The notes: generated from the letters alone by a model not told the origin. Counted from the first letter of the stretch, positions 23,815 to 33,547 are shown. The stretch is 64,000 bases of DNA from Planctomycetota bacterium (GCA_021776795.1 JAJFFC010000020.1:310001-374000); one strand, 5' to 3'. Numbers and translations are program-made.

Positions 23815-26760
23815 TTACTCTTCCTTGGGCTGTTCCAGAGGAATGTCCATGCGCAGGTTTTCGCCCTCCCGAATCTCGAACGGCTCGGACTTGTAGTTGC
23901 CCTTGCGCAAGCGATAGGTGCCGGCACCAATTTCGGTCAGGCGGAACTTGCCATTCTCATCGATCTGCGCCATGCCGACGCTTTGCCGGCTATCCGCGAG
24001 CTCCAAGCGGACCGAACTGCGCCAGCTGAAGTAGCCACGGTTGTCCTGCTGCTGGTTGGGCTGCCAATTCTCGTCGCGGCCCTGAATCGTGGCCATGGCG
24101 TTGAGGCGTCGCGAGCCCATGTCGGCCTTGTCGTCACCGCGGACCTGGAAGGGATCCGAGGTCCAAGGGGCATGGCCCTCAGCGCGCGCCACGACCATCC
24201 AGCGGCCTTCGGGGACATCGCGGAAGGCATAGTTTCCACTCGCATCGGAGCGGGTCGAGGTCCTCATTTCGGCAATATTGACGAATTCCACGCCATTTGG
24301 GCCCCAGTTGGTCGACATCTGCGGCCGCTTCGGCTGCATGGTGCCGTCTTCGCCGACCTCTTCCTCATAGGGAATCAGGCCTACTTTTGCGCCGGCCAGC
24401 TTACCGCTGTTCTTATTGAGCAAGCTACCCTCGATGCGCGCGCCATTGAGGCTGACCTCGACCTGTTGCGAGCCACCATGGAGCTCCACGCGCTGGCGCA
24501 GCTCCGGGGTGTCTTGCGAGCTCTTGACGATGACTTCGTAGCTCCCTGACTTGACCGGGGAAAGCGTGATCTGGCCGCGGCCATCGGTGGGCTCACCAGT
24601 TTGGCCGCCGCCGTAGTACCAGCCGCCATGCTCATCATCGCGGACCTCTTCTAGGCGCACGCCGATGCCAGGTGCGGGAACGCCACTGCGATGCACGGTG
24701 ACCGTCAGCAGGGCGAGGTCGTGAACAATCAAGGTCTGCTCCTTGTTTTCGCCGGCCTTAATCTCCACTACCGGCTGATCATGCGCGGCTTCTGGATTAT
24801 CGTTGTTGCCCCACCACCAACCGTCGGCGTCATTGGCCTTGTAAGCAATCTGATACAGACCGGCTTCTAAGTCTTGCCACACGGCGCGGCCGAGTGCGTC
24901 GGTGTTCACGCTATTGAGCTCCTCACCGCTGGCGGCATTCTTGAGCGTGACCGGGAGATTCCGCACCGGCTCGCCGGAATCATCGGTAAGGAAGAGTTGC
25001 AGGTTGGCGCCCGAGGTGAGGGTGATTTCTGTGTCCTTGCTTTCTAGTCCCAAGGACAACGGCTCCATCAGCTGCGAGTAGCCCATGGCATGGGCGATCA
25101 ATTCGTAGTCGCCGCCCTCGATGGCCGGGAACTCGGCCCAACCGCTTTCATCGGTCTTGCTCGAAACCAGGGAACCTCCTCCGGGGAAGAAGTTGGAATT
25201 CCCGAAGGCAGAGAGATCGGTGAATTCCACCGAGGCATATCCCAGCACATTGAGATTGGCATCGATGTTTTGATCGTTGGACCCTGGAGGTGCCAGCGAC
25301 ACGGTGGCAAAGGGAATGGCCTCGCCTTCTGGGTTGACGACATGCACGCGCAGGCCTGGTGCTTGTGGCAACTTGAGTTCCAGATCATCGCGATCTTCAT
25401 TCAGCTGCAGAACCAGCGGGGCAATCTCCACCGGTGAGTCCTGTACCTCGACACGATAGGAACCAGCGCCATGACTCTTGAAGTCGAAGTTGCCTTCCTC
25501 ATCTGTGTCGGTATAGGAAACCTGCTCTTCTTCATCGGCGCCTTGTACTCGAATCAAGGCCATGCCGAGGTCGGGCATTCCCTTGCCATCGTGCGTGAGT
25601 GCTTTGCCGGAAACGGCGAAGGCCTTCGCCAGGCGCAAGGTGACATCTTGGTTCTTGCCTTCGTAGTCCATTTGCGCCGAGGCATGTCCCTCCGCGCGCG
25701 CGCCCAAGGAGTACATCGTGTCCTTGGCAATGCCGTGCACGGTAAAGCGGCCATCGGCATCGGTGACCGCTTGGCCATCGCCATCGGGCACAGGTGGCCG
25801 CCAATCACCCCAATAGGCGTATTCCGCCTGCAAGGTAATCAGGTGCACTTGGGCTCCCTCCACTGGATTTCCATTGGCGGCGAGCACGCGACCGCTGAGG
25901 GAATCACCCAAAGACAACACAAAGTCTTCCTCATGCTCTTCTTGCAAGCCAAGCTCGAGTTGGTCAATCTCATGCTGCACATAACCGGCAGCGGTCACGG
26001 TCAGTTTGTAGCTGCCGGCGGGAATGCTAGGAAGTTCATAGGAACCATCCTCATTGGACTGGACTGAGTCAGAGAAACCGCCGCCCCAAAAACCTGCGCC
26101 GGCGGGAGAAACTTGCAGAGTGGCGTCAGCTAAACCCTCGCCTTTGGCGTTCAACACTTGGCCACGGATGAGACTGGCTGGAGACAGGTGAATATCGCCG
26201 AGGTCGATACTTTCGCCGGCCTGCAACGGCTGCAGCTGTCGCATTTGCGAGCGCCAGGTGGGGCCACCCAAGTTCAGAGAAAGCGTGGCCACTGCGGGCA
26301 ATTGAATGTGGACTCGCCCTTGGTCATCGCTCGCGACCTTATTGCCTTCGAGCCAAGCATCTTCATCAATCACGCCGCGTTCTTTGAGCTCTTCATTCTG
26401 TAGCCCCCAACCGAGGTTCACCTCCATATGGGCGTTGGTGGCGGGGCGACCTTGGCCATCGAGCAAGCGCAGGGTGAGATCGGCGGCGGGGCCGGTGAAG
26501 GCGAGCGCAGTGACAAAGCCATCGGCCATTTCCTCGGCATTGGGCTGCAACGAAGCGTCGGTGGGTGTCGCCTCGGTGCGGTCCATGCCCGCTTCGGCCA
26601 ATCCTGTGTCCGAATCAGCCGCTGTGGGGCCTTCCGGCAGGGTGCTAGTCTGTTCTTGTTCAGGTAGATTTTGGTTCCCACCATCATTTCCGCCGATAAG
26701 AACGAGTAGAACCGCGCCGAGGAGAGCGAGGCCGCCAAATAGAAGTGCCCAGTTTTTCAT
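23815..26760 (-). CDS. Large membrane-anchored protein with repeated carboxypeptidase-regulatory-like domains
   Basis: A 981-residue protein. An N-terminal hydrophobic anchor (LLFGGLALLGAVLLVLIGG) and an acidic, Ser/Thr-rich linker lead into about eight beta-sandwich units of the carboxypeptidase-regulatory/SpaA-like kind. Repeated signatures are G-x-P-V-x-G-A-x-V followed about 30 residues later by D-x-x-G-x-F/Y: NGNPVEGAQVHL, TDADGRFTVHG, TDTDEEGNFDF, RSDASGNYAFRDVPEG. The protein is probably outside the cytoplasm as a scaffold or adhesin; no enzymatic motif is visible. It is upstream of nqrA on the same strand but 179 nt away. The HtrA-like gene diverges from it with 45 nt between the starts. 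Confidence 0.8.
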   Translation of the reverse strand: MKNWALLFGGLALLGAVLLVLIGGNDGGNQNLPEQEQTSTLPEGPTAADSDTGLAEAGMDRTEATPTDASLQPNAEEMADGFVTALAFTGPAADLTLRLLDGQGRPATNAHMEVNLGWGLQNEELKERGVIDEDAWLEGNKVASDDQGRVHIQLPAVATLSLNLGGPTWRSQMRQLQPLQAGESIDLGDIHLSPASLIRGQVLNAKGEGLADATLQVSPAGAGFWGGGFSDSVQSNEDGSYELPSIPAGSYKLTVTAAGYVQHEIDQLELGLQEEHEEDFVLSLGDSLSGRVLAANGNPVEGAQVHLITLQAEYAYWGDWRPPVPDGDGQAVTDADGRFTVHGIAKDTMYSLGARAEGHASAQMDYEGKNQDVTLRLAKAFAVSGKALTHDGKGMPDLGMALIRVQGADEEEQVSYTDTDEEGNFDFKSHGAGSYRVEVQDSPVEIAPLVLQLNEDRDDLELKLPQAPGLRVHVVNPEGEAIPFATVSLAPPGSNDQNIDANLNVLGYASVEFTDLSAFGNSNFFPGGGSLVSSKTDESGWAEFPAIEGGDYELIAHAMGYSQLMEPLSLGLESKDTEITLTSGANLQLFLTDDSGEPVRNLPVTLKNAASGEELNSVNTDALGRAVWQDLEAGLYQIAYKANDADGWWWGNNDNPEAAHDQPVVEIKAGENKEQTLIVHDLALLTVTVHRSGVPAPGIGVRLEEVRDDEHGGWYYGGGQTGEPTDGRGQITLSPVKSGSYEVIVKSSQDTPELRQRVELHGGSQQVEVSLNGARIEGSLLNKNSGKLAGAKVGLIPYEEEVGEDGTMQPKRPQMSTNWGPNGVEFVNIAEMRTSTRSDASGNYAFRDVPEGRWMVVARAEGHAPWTSDPFQVRGDDKADMGSRRLNAMATIQGRDENWQPNQQQDNRGYFSWRSSVRLELADSRQSVGMAQIDENGKFRLTEIGAGTYRLRKGNYKSEPFEIREGENLRMDIPLEQPKEE

Positions 26761-26805
26761 GGTGTGATGGCGCTTTGCGCCGTAGGAGTCATAGAGAACA
26801 ACGAC

Positions 26806-27855
26806 ATGAATCGCCGCCCATTGCCTAAAACTTTGCCTTGGTTCATCCTAGCAGCTGTGCTGGCTGTTAGCTGGGCTCGTCCCTTGACCTCAGGACCCAA
26901 TAACAATGCCGTAGACTTGTTGGAGATGTCGGATAGCCTTGGTGACCTTGCCGAGACCGTCTCGAAAGGCACGGTTTTGCTGAGTGTGGCCAAGACCGAG
27001 GGCAATCAGCTCGGCCGCGGACTCGGCACCGGCTTTGTGGTCGATGCCCTGCGCGGCATCATCGTCACCAATGCCCACGTGGTGGAAGGCGCCGAAACCA
27101 CCAAGGTTCACTTCAGCGATGGTCGCGAAGTCAAAGGCACGGTGCTCGGCCGCGATGTCCAAACCGACTTGGCGGTGATCGATATTCCACCGGGATCTGC
27201 ACGCCATCAGTTGCCATGGGGAGATTCCGATGTCCTCCGCCCCGGCAACTTGGTCATGGCGGTCGGCAGTCCATTGGGCCTAGAAGGCACCACCAGTTTG
27301 GGCGTGGTCAGTGCGCTGGGTCGTAGCTTGGAAATGGTCGACGACGCCTACGAAGACTTCATTCAGTTCGACGCTTTCATTGACCGCGGCAGCTCCGGTG
27401 GTCCACTGGTGAACATGGCCGGCGAAGTCATCGGCATCAATGCCGCGATTGGTGGCGGCGGGAGTGGCGAACCCATGTGGCGCGGCATTGGCTATGCGAT
27501 TCCCACCGCGATTGCCCGTCGTTATGTCGACAACCTTGCCGAACACGGCGAGGTCATGCGTGGTTGGTTAGGGATTACCGCCCAAGGTCTCACCCCAAGT
27601 CGCGCCCGCCTGTTGGGATTGAACCACACCTATGGTGTCGAAATTATCCGCTTGGTCGAAGACGGTCCTGCCGCAACTGCCGGTCTCAAAAAGGGCGATG
27701 TCATCTTGACCATCGAAGGCCGCGAAGTTTCGAGCAGCAGTCAGGTCCGCGCGCGCATCGCCGCACTAGAACCTGGCACCGAAGTCAAAGTCAAAATCCT
27801 CAGCCGTCGCGCACAAAAGGTGCTGCGCATCGAGCTGGGTACGTCTCCGGGTTAA
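26806..27855 (+). CDS. Trypsin-like serine protease with PDZ domain (HtrA/DegP family)
   Basis: A 349-residue protein starting at ATG 26806 (MNRRPLPKTLPWFILAAV), which gives a clean signal anchor; the longer form from 26764 lacks one at its start. The catalytic triad is complete: His91 in VTNAHVVEG, Asp121 in VQTDLAVID and Ser197 in DRGSSGGPLV. One PDZ domain follows (GWLGITAQGLT, then DGPAATAGLKKGDVILTI). The single PDZ is like DegS rather than DegP. The role is probably envelope protein quality control. It is divergent from the large repeat protein and convergent with the TatD-like gene. Confidence 0.92.
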   Translation: MNRRPLPKTLPWFILAAVLAVSWARPLTSGPNNNAVDLLEMSDSLGDLAETVSKGTVLLSVAKTEGNQLGRGLGTGFVVDALRGIIVTNAHVVEGAETTKVHFSDGREVKGTVLGRDVQTDLAVIDIPPGSARHQLPWGDSDVLRPGNLVMAVGSPLGLEGTTSLGVVSALGRSLEMVDDAYEDFIQFDAFIDRGSSGGPLVNMAGEVIGINAAIGGGGSGEPMWRGIGYAIPTAIARRYVDNLAEHGEVMRGWLGITAQGLTPSRARLLGLNHTYGVEIIRLVEDGPAATAGLKKGDVILTIEGREVSSSSQVRARIAALEPGTEVKVKILSRRAQKVLRIELGTSPG

Positions 27856-27858
27856 GTC

Positions 27859-28725
27859 CTACTGCGCGAAGTCTTTGCGCAACGAGCTGTGCGTTGCGTT
27901 TGCGGCAACCGGGTCGAAGGCTTCGCCATTGGCTGGCAAGTCCATGCGCTCGGCACCGAAGAATTCGATGGGGTTATCCCACACCAAACGCTGCAGCGTG
28001 GCGGGGTCGGCGCCGCGGTGCTCCAACAGAGCCACGGACTTGACCACCAAGAGTGGGTCAGCCTTGCCCCAGTCGGCACTACTGTTCAGCAACATGCGCT
28101 CAATGCCAAACTCCTGGTAAATGTTGGCAAAACGCTCGGGCGTGAGTTTGGTTTGCGGATACACCGTGTGACCTGCCCAGAAACCGCGATCCAAAATCGC
28201 CTTAGTGGTTTCCTCGGTGGAGTGATCGATGATGGCTTTGTCTGGCGACACGCCCATCTCTTCCAAGATGTCCATCAGCAAAATCGCGCCGCGCGCTTTG
28301 TCGCGATGCGGGGTGTGGACCAAAATCGGCATGTCGCGAGCGACCGCCATTTCAATTTGCACTCGCAATGCTTTTTCTTCGGCGGCGGTGATTTCATCGA
28401 AACCCAACTCGCCGACGGCGACCACACCATGCTGATCTAAAAACTCGGGAAGCATGTCGAGCACTTCTTCGGCAAGCGCTTCGTTGTTTGACTCCTTCGG
28501 GTTCAGACCCATCGTGCAGCGATGGGTGATGCCAAAGTCAGCGGCACGAGCGCGCTCGAACTCCAAAATGGAGTGGAAATAGTCGCGGAAGGTGCCGGCA
28601 GAGGTGCGCGGCTGGCCCAGCCAAAACGAGGGCTCCACTACCGCCCGGACTCCGGCGAGGTACATGGCCTCGTAGTCGTCGGTGGTGCGGGAATAGCAGT
28701 GAATGTGAGGGTCGATGTAGCGCAT
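27859..28725 (-). CDS. TatD-like metal-dependent hydrolase
   Basis: A 288-residue amidohydrolase-fold protein. It begins MRYIDPHIHCYSRT, giving the H-x-H metal site; GELGFDE supplies the usual acidic residue after strand four, VHTPHRD the next histidine, and IIDHSTEE another. TatD-like enzymes are nucleases or hydrolases of unknown substrate; the sequence also resembles the hydrolases found in ebo clusters, but no other ebo gene is near. It ends 3 nt from the convergent HtrA-like gene. The next gene upstream on the same strand ends 39 nt away. Confidence 0.75.
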   Translation of the reverse strand: MRYIDPHIHCYSRTTDDYEAMYLAGVRAVVEPSFWLGQPRTSAGTFRDYFHSILEFERARAADFGITHRCTMGLNPKESNNEALAEEVLDMLPEFLDQHGVVAVGELGFDEITAAEEKALRVQIEMAVARDMPILVHTPHRDKARGAILLMDILEEMGVSPDKAIIDHSTEETTKAILDRGFWAGHTVYPQTKLTPERFANIYQEFGIERMLLNSSADWGKADPLLVVKSVALLEHRGADPATLQRLVWDNPIEFFGAERMDLPANGEAFDPVAANATHSSLRKDFAQ

Positions 28726-28764
28726 GGCATGGGGGTGGGCCGGAGCCCGGGGAAGAGGTCGATT

Positions 28765-29205
28765 CTAGTCGCCTCGCGGCCCTAGGAAACGCGCTTTCAG
28801 GAGGTCCTCGGCCACATCCATGGTGGTGATGGGGAGAGTCTCCGCGACCGCCTGGCGCATCTGCTCCTGCCACCTCTGGACCTGCGGATTGGGCTGCTTT
28901 GGGGTGGGGTCTTGCGCGGCCTGCCACAGCTCGCGTGAAGGCCACTGCGCATAGGCTGCATGAGTGCCATCATCAAGCCGATGAAGCCGCGAACCAAGCC
29001 CGCCCAAGTTTCGCGCGATGTCATGCGACCAAAGTTGCATGCTGACGCGTGCGCCGAGGTTGGTCCATTGCGGATGATGGTCTTGGGCTTCGGCGGCATG
29101 CCCAACGTCGGCGACAAAGGCCATGGCGGTGGCAAAATCAGCAAAGCAAAACTCCCGCACCAAGCGCCCGTCTTGTTCGGTCCAGCCTTCAGGCAATGCC
29201 GCCAT
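28765..29205 (-). CDS. DCoH/pterin-4a-carbinolamine dehydratase-like protein
   Basis: A 146-residue protein. The N-terminal 65 residues match the family: PEGWTEQDGRLVREF, then HHPQWTNLGARVSMQLWSHD with the paired catalytic histidines (His43-His44) and the final S/T-H-D. The usual glycine-leucine-threonine and D-x-x-L-A end of the family is not recognisable; instead about 80 extra residues follow. ATG 29205 overlaps the Lon-like stop (TGATG), so the two are coupled; a GTG one codon earlier is possible. Pterin recycling is the family role, but the altered end makes activity uncertain. Confidence 0.7.
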   Translation of the reverse strand: MAALPEGWTEQDGRLVREFCFADFATAMAFVADVGHAAEAQDHHPQWTNLGARVSMQLWSHDIARNLGGLGSRLHRLDDGTHAAYAQWPSRELWQAAQDPTPKQPNPQVQRWQEQMRQAVAETLPITTMDVAEDLLKARFLGPRGD

Positions 29206-31703
29206 CACTTGCTGCCTTTACTGTCCTTGTCGTCTTTGTTGTCGTCCTTGTCTTGCTCTTTGTTGGCCTTTTCCAGCGCATCGAGACGCGTTTCGACTTT
29301 GGCGTGCAGTTCCTTCGCGGGAATGCCAGTGAGCAATGCCAAGGCTTGGTCGGCGTTGTCGGCGGCGTACAAGTGGAAGCGGCCGGCAGTAATGTCTTCC
29401 ACCAAATGGTGGGGGAGCATGAGGTCGGCGACATTGACCTCGGGGATCAAGCAACCTTGATTTCCGGTCAGGCCACGGCTAACGCACAGGTCATAAAAGC
29501 CTTCGACCTTTTCATTGATGCCACCCACGGCGGTTAAGCCGCCGCGAAGATCAATCGCACCCGTCACCGCAATGTCTTGGCGAATCGGGACTTCCGCGAG
29601 TGCCGACAACACGGCGTAGAGTTCGGTGGAGGAAGCGGAATCGCCATCGATTGGGCCGTAGTTCTGCTCAAACACCAAACTAGTGCGCGTTGGCAAGCTG
29701 CGGTGCGCACCGTATCGGGCACGTAGGAATTGCTCGACGGTCAACAAGCCCTTGTTATGGATGTTGCCTGCCAAATCCACTTCACGGTCGAGGCTCGTGA
29801 GCGAGTCATCGCCGCCGGTCACCGAGGCCGCCACGCGTGCCGGACGGCCGAAGCCTAAGGGGCCGAGCGTGACTACAGTGAGACCATTCACCATGCCGAT
29901 GTGCTCGCCTTCGGTGGAAATGCGGTAGATGCCGTCTTCCATTTGCCGCTGATACCACTCGGCATCTAAGGCATGTTGGGCGCGGAAGGAGCGCCGTGCA
30001 ACTTCGACGGCATCGCGGTCGATTTGTTTGCCGCCAACGCGTGCAGCATGCCAAGAAGCTTCGCGCGCATAGTCGCCAAGTTGCGGCAAGCGGGAGGACA
30101 AGCGACCGCGTCCGCCGGCATCGCGCACGCCGCGCTCGACTAAAGCTTGCAACCCGGTGCGCGCAAAGGGCAACAGTTTTTCCTGACTGCCGACGCCGCG
30201 CAAACAACGCACCAGGCGTGCGACATGGTCTTTGGCTAAGGGCAGGCTGTCATCGAACTCGGCCTTGACCTTGAAGATGTGTAGGAAGTCAAAGTCTTCG
30301 TCGTGCAAGCCTTCGTAAAGACCATTGTCACCGACCAAGACCACCTTGATGTCCAACTCAATCGCTTCCGGGCGTGCGCCGGTCACGCCGAGTGGCGACA
30401 GGTTTTCTAAAGCATGGACCGCCAAGGAACTCGTTTGCAGGGTGCGCTTCAAAGCGCGCCATACTTGCGATTCGCGCAAGATGTCGCGGGCATCCAGGAC
30501 CATGAAGCCACCATCGGCGCCAAGAATCGAACCCGGACGCACGGCCATGTGCACATAGCCGGGGCCACTTTGCATGCGCGTGCGTTCCACCGTGCCGAAC
30601 AAGTTGGAATAGTTCGGGTGGGGCTCATGCACAATCGGGCAGGCGTTGTCGCGCACCGAACGCACGATGTTGACCTCGAACACCTCTAGGCCCAAGCGTG
30701 TGCTGGTGTCCTCGCTGGATTCCTCGCTTTCTGGATTACCTTCTCGGCGCACAAACAGGCGGCTATTGTTCAGCGCGAAGCTGGCACATTCCCCCAGATA
30801 AGAGCCGAGTGGCATATCCGCTTCAAGCTCGTCGGCCAGGGCCAAGGTCAGGTCTTGCACCGCGCCATGCACGACGGCTTCATCGAGGCGGCGTGACTCC
30901 CGCAACAAGCGTAGGCCAAGCGCGCGCGATTTGCGCATGGCTTCATCGATCCACGGCAATCGTTTCTCGCGGGCCTCGCGCATCTTCTTCCACGCTGCGC
31001 CTTTGGGGCGAATCTTGCCCGGCAAGGCTTCGACTTGTTCTTCGGAGAGCAACTTGCCATCGACGCGGAAGAAGATGTCATGGCGCATGCCGGACTCTTC
31101 TTCGACGGTGGCCAGGCCAAGGCGCACTGCGCGCATGCGGCGGTCGAGGCGTTGCAACAGTTGCTTCTCCGCTTTGCGATAACGCTCGAACAAGGCTTGG
31201 CGGCGCGCCAAATGATCTTCCGAGCGCAACAATTTTGGTAGTGCACTGCGCAGAGCGCTCACCCAACTTTCCATACCTTCGCGCAATTGCTCGCCACCTC
31301 CTGGAGGAAGTGCGAGGTGCCGCGGCTGCATCGGATCCTGAAAGTTGAACAGGAACACATGATCTCTCGGCATGGCGCAAGTCAGTTGCAGCTTGGCCAA
31401 CAACTGGCGCACGACTTCGGTCTTGTCGGTACCGCCAATGCCCGAGATGAATACGTTGTAGCCAGGCGCGCGCACGCCAAGGCCAAGTTCAATCGCTTCG
31501 AGTGCCCGCTCTTGCCCAAACAGGCGCTCACTAGGGTCGACTTCAAGAGCCTTGCGACTGCGCGGTGAACCTGGAATCCAACTTGCCGGGCAAGTCCAGC
31601 GCAATTCACGGCCGCGAAGGACGCGGGCCCCTGCGCGGCTGGAGCGCGAGCGACGGGATTTTGTCCGAGTGGGGGCAGAAGGCTTGGTCTTGCGCGAGGC
31701 CAT
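29205..31703 (-). CDS. Lon-family ATP-dependent protease (AAA_32/LonB-like type)
   Basis: An 832-residue protein. A basic N terminus is followed by an AAA module whose P-loop is GIGGTDKT (residues 88-95), with Asp in place of the usual last Gly, and GGFMVLDARD as Walker B. The C-terminal Lon protease domain carries the Ser-Lys dyad: DGDSASS (serine near 690) and GGINEKVEGF, with 43 residues between Ser and Lys as in Lon. Unlike classic Lon there is a long insert between the ATPase halves and no LAN domain. The end is lysine/aspartate-rich. TAGAAT stands 8 nt before the ATG. The DCoH-like gene overlaps its stop. Confidence 0.9.
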   Translation of the reverse strand: MASRKTKPSAPTRTKSRRSRSSRAGARVLRGRELRWTCPASWIPGSPRSRKALEVDPSERLFGQERALEAIELGLGVRAPGYNVFISGIGGTDKTEVVRQLLAKLQLTCAMPRDHVFLFNFQDPMQPRHLALPPGGGEQLREGMESWVSALRSALPKLLRSEDHLARRQALFERYRKAEKQLLQRLDRRMRAVRLGLATVEEESGMRHDIFFRVDGKLLSEEQVEALPGKIRPKGAAWKKMREAREKRLPWIDEAMRKSRALGLRLLRESRRLDEAVVHGAVQDLTLALADELEADMPLGSYLGECASFALNNSRLFVRREGNPESEESSEDTSTRLGLEVFEVNIVRSVRDNACPIVHEPHPNYSNLFGTVERTRMQSGPGYVHMAVRPGSILGADGGFMVLDARDILRESQVWRALKRTLQTSSLAVHALENLSPLGVTGARPEAIELDIKVVLVGDNGLYEGLHDEDFDFLHIFKVKAEFDDSLPLAKDHVARLVRCLRGVGSQEKLLPFARTGLQALVERGVRDAGGRGRLSSRLPQLGDYAREASWHAARVGGKQIDRDAVEVARRSFRAQHALDAEWYQRQMEDGIYRISTEGEHIGMVNGLTVVTLGPLGFGRPARVAASVTGGDDSLTSLDREVDLAGNIHNKGLLTVEQFLRARYGAHRSLPTRTSLVFEQNYGPIDGDSASSTELYAVLSALAEVPIRQDIAVTGAIDLRGGLTAVGGINEKVEGFYDLCVSRGLTGNQGCLIPEVNVADLMLPHHLVEDITAGRFHLYAADNADQALALLTGIPAKELHAKVETRLDALEKANKEQDKDDNKDDKDSKGSK

Positions 31704-31711
31704 AGGCCAGC

Positions 31712-31717
31712 ATTCTA
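31712..31717 (-). promoter_or_regulatory. TAGAAT box 8 nt before the Lon-like gene
   Basis: On the minus strand TAGAAT is followed by eight bases and ATG 31703. One of a series of boxes that would give very short leaders. Confidence 0.4.
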
Positions 31718-31739
31718 GGTCGGCGCACTAGGGCAAAAA

Positions 31740-33533
31740 CTAGCGCAACTTCTGCTCGAGTTGGCGGAAACGGGCAAGGACTTGCTCGTTTTGTTGACGT
31801 TGGGCCTCTGCAATTCCCACATCGAGCGCTTGCTTGGCTTCCGGAATCCGCCCTACATACTGCAGCACACTGGTCAAGCTGTAATGCGCATCAAGGCGCC
31901 GAGGATTAATCGCGAGAGCCTTGCGATATTCCTCGATGGCTTCGACATAAGAAGCATCGGCTTCTTGGCGTTGGCCGGCCTGATCAAACTGACTGCCGAT
32001 GCGCACTAGGGCTTCGGCCATGGATTCATGCAGGACCGCATCTTCGTGACCCAGCTCCAAGGCTCGGCGGAAACGGCGCAAACTCTCCTCGGCTTGATTC
32101 AGCTCCAGCGCATTGAGGCCATTGTGCAATTCATAGCGAGCGGCGAGACCTTCTACCGAATCAAAGTCGGTCGCCCGGCTCCATGTGGTGATGAGCGCAC
32201 CCGGCACTAAGGCCAAGAGCGCGCCCGTGGTTAGGGTGCCCTTCGGAGTGGGGAAGGAAAATCGTTGGCCGAGCTTTTGCGCCATCCAAGCGACGCCGAA
32301 GGGGGCGAGCAAGGCCGCCACCGGGGCAATCGGCAAGCGGTATCGCGGCGAAAACCAGAACACCAAGACCACCACAAGTGGCGCCAACAACAATGCGGCA
32401 AAGGGAAGAAAATCGCGGCCTTGGCGTCGCCACAAAATCCATAGACCGAGGAAGGCCCAGGGTAAAATCCATGGCAGCGGGAGGAATCCCGAAGGCAGCG
32501 GAATCGGGCGCGGAAAGGAGTCGTCGGCGTTTTCGAGGCTGATGTTGTACAGGTCACCGTAACGGTCCCCGGCGAAGAACCAGCGCAGCTTTTGGAATTC
32601 CAAAGCAATCGCTTCTCCGGGGTTGCCGAGCAAGTAATCCAAACCTTGGCTAAGGAAGTAACTTGAGGTATGGCTCCAACCCTGTTCGCCGGTGGCGGCG
32701 AAGACATGGTCGTAGGCGTCTTGATTTTGACGGTCGCGATTCGCGCTGACGCCTTCGAGAGGTTGGTAGGTGCCATTCGCACCGGGCGCATTGCCATGCG
32801 AAAAGGTCACGCCGGCTTGGGCGCTCAAGAAGATGAACTCACTGCCACCGGGGCTGTCTTTGGTAGCTAAGTAGTTGTGGATAGTCGCCGGTAGAAGACA
32901 CATTACACAAGTGCCGACGACCAAAGCGGTTTGCGCCATGCCCGATCCGCGCAAGCCGAGCCACAAGGCGAACACCGGCAACACAATCAACAGCGAAGGG
33001 TTGCTCAAGATGGTGAGTGCCAACACCACTCCACACACGAGCTGACGTTTCGGTTCCGCGTGGCGCAAACCCATGCATAGATAGAGCAAAACCACCACCG
33101 TGAATAGCTGGAGGCTCACATTTAGAACTCGCGTCGCATAAAACGCCGGCTCGCTCAGGCACAAAAACACCGCAGCAGCGGCGAGGCCATAACCCAGGTG
33201 CCCGCCCAGGCGCCCCCCGATTCGTGCCAGGAAATAGGCGGTCAAGCTGCGTAACAACAGCTGCAAGGCAAACACCGTGAGCAGGCCACCACCAAGGGCA
33301 CGCACCAAGCCCAAAAAGTAGGGGTAAAGCGGGGCTGAAAGGAAAGGCGTTTCGCCAACTAGCTGGCCGTCGGCGATTTCTTCCGACCAAGACCAATAGG
33401 TGGAGGCATCTCCGACCGGCGCCTGAAGGTTGGGATTCAGGTTCCAACCACGCTGCAGCCCCCAAACCTGCAGTAGCAGATCGATGGCGAGCAGGACCCA
33501 AAGGGCCCGCGTCAGGCGGCGCGAAGCGTCCAT
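31740..33533 (-). CDS. Membrane glycosyltransferase-like protein (ArnT/PMT-like) with C-terminal TPRs
   Basis: A 597-residue protein. ATG 33533 (MDASRRLTRALWVLL) is chosen because the longer frame to 33743 enters sodB and lacks a membrane start. About ten membrane helices occupy residues 10-440; the first external loop has D-A-x-x-Y (VGDASTYWSW) and the later SAPLYPYFLG, as in PMT/ArnT-type lipid-linked sugar transferases. From about residue 470 two or three tetratricopeptide units follow (LNALELNQAEESLRRFRRAL, EEYRKALAINPRRLDAHYSL). The acceptor is unknown. TACATT lies 8 nt before the ATG. Confidence 0.8.
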   Translation of the reverse strand: MDASRRLTRALWVLLAIDLLLQVWGLQRGWNLNPNLQAPVGDASTYWSWSEEIADGQLVGETPFLSAPLYPYFLGLVRALGGGLLTVFALQLLLRSLTAYFLARIGGRLGGHLGYGLAAAAVFLCLSEPAFYATRVLNVSLQLFTVVVLLYLCMGLRHAEPKRQLVCGVVLALTILSNPSLLIVLPVFALWLGLRGSGMAQTALVVGTCVMCLLPATIHNYLATKDSPGGSEFIFLSAQAGVTFSHGNAPGANGTYQPLEGVSANRDRQNQDAYDHVFAATGEQGWSHTSSYFLSQGLDYLLGNPGEAIALEFQKLRWFFAGDRYGDLYNISLENADDSFPRPIPLPSGFLPLPWILPWAFLGLWILWRRQGRDFLPFAALLLAPLVVVLVFWFSPRYRLPIAPVAALLAPFGVAWMAQKLGQRFSFPTPKGTLTTGALLALVPGALITTWSRATDFDSVEGLAARYELHNGLNALELNQAEESLRRFRRALELGHEDAVLHESMAEALVRIGSQFDQAGQRQEADASYVEAIEEYRKALAINPRRLDAHYSLTSVLQYVGRIPEAKQALDVGIAEAQRQQNEQVLARFRQLEQKLR

Positions 33534-33541
33534 GAGCCGAG

Positions 33542-33547
33542 AATGTA
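33542..33547 (-). promoter_or_regulatory. TACATT box 8 nt before the membrane glycosyltransferase start
   Basis: Minus strand TACATT, then CTCGGCTC and ATG 33533, which again implies a leaderless or nearly leaderless transcript. Confidence 0.4.

Noticed and set aside
23659..24549. 296-codon plus-strand frame over the end of the large repeat protein
   Set aside because: Antisense to a gene with clear repeated domains; no recognisable product of its own.
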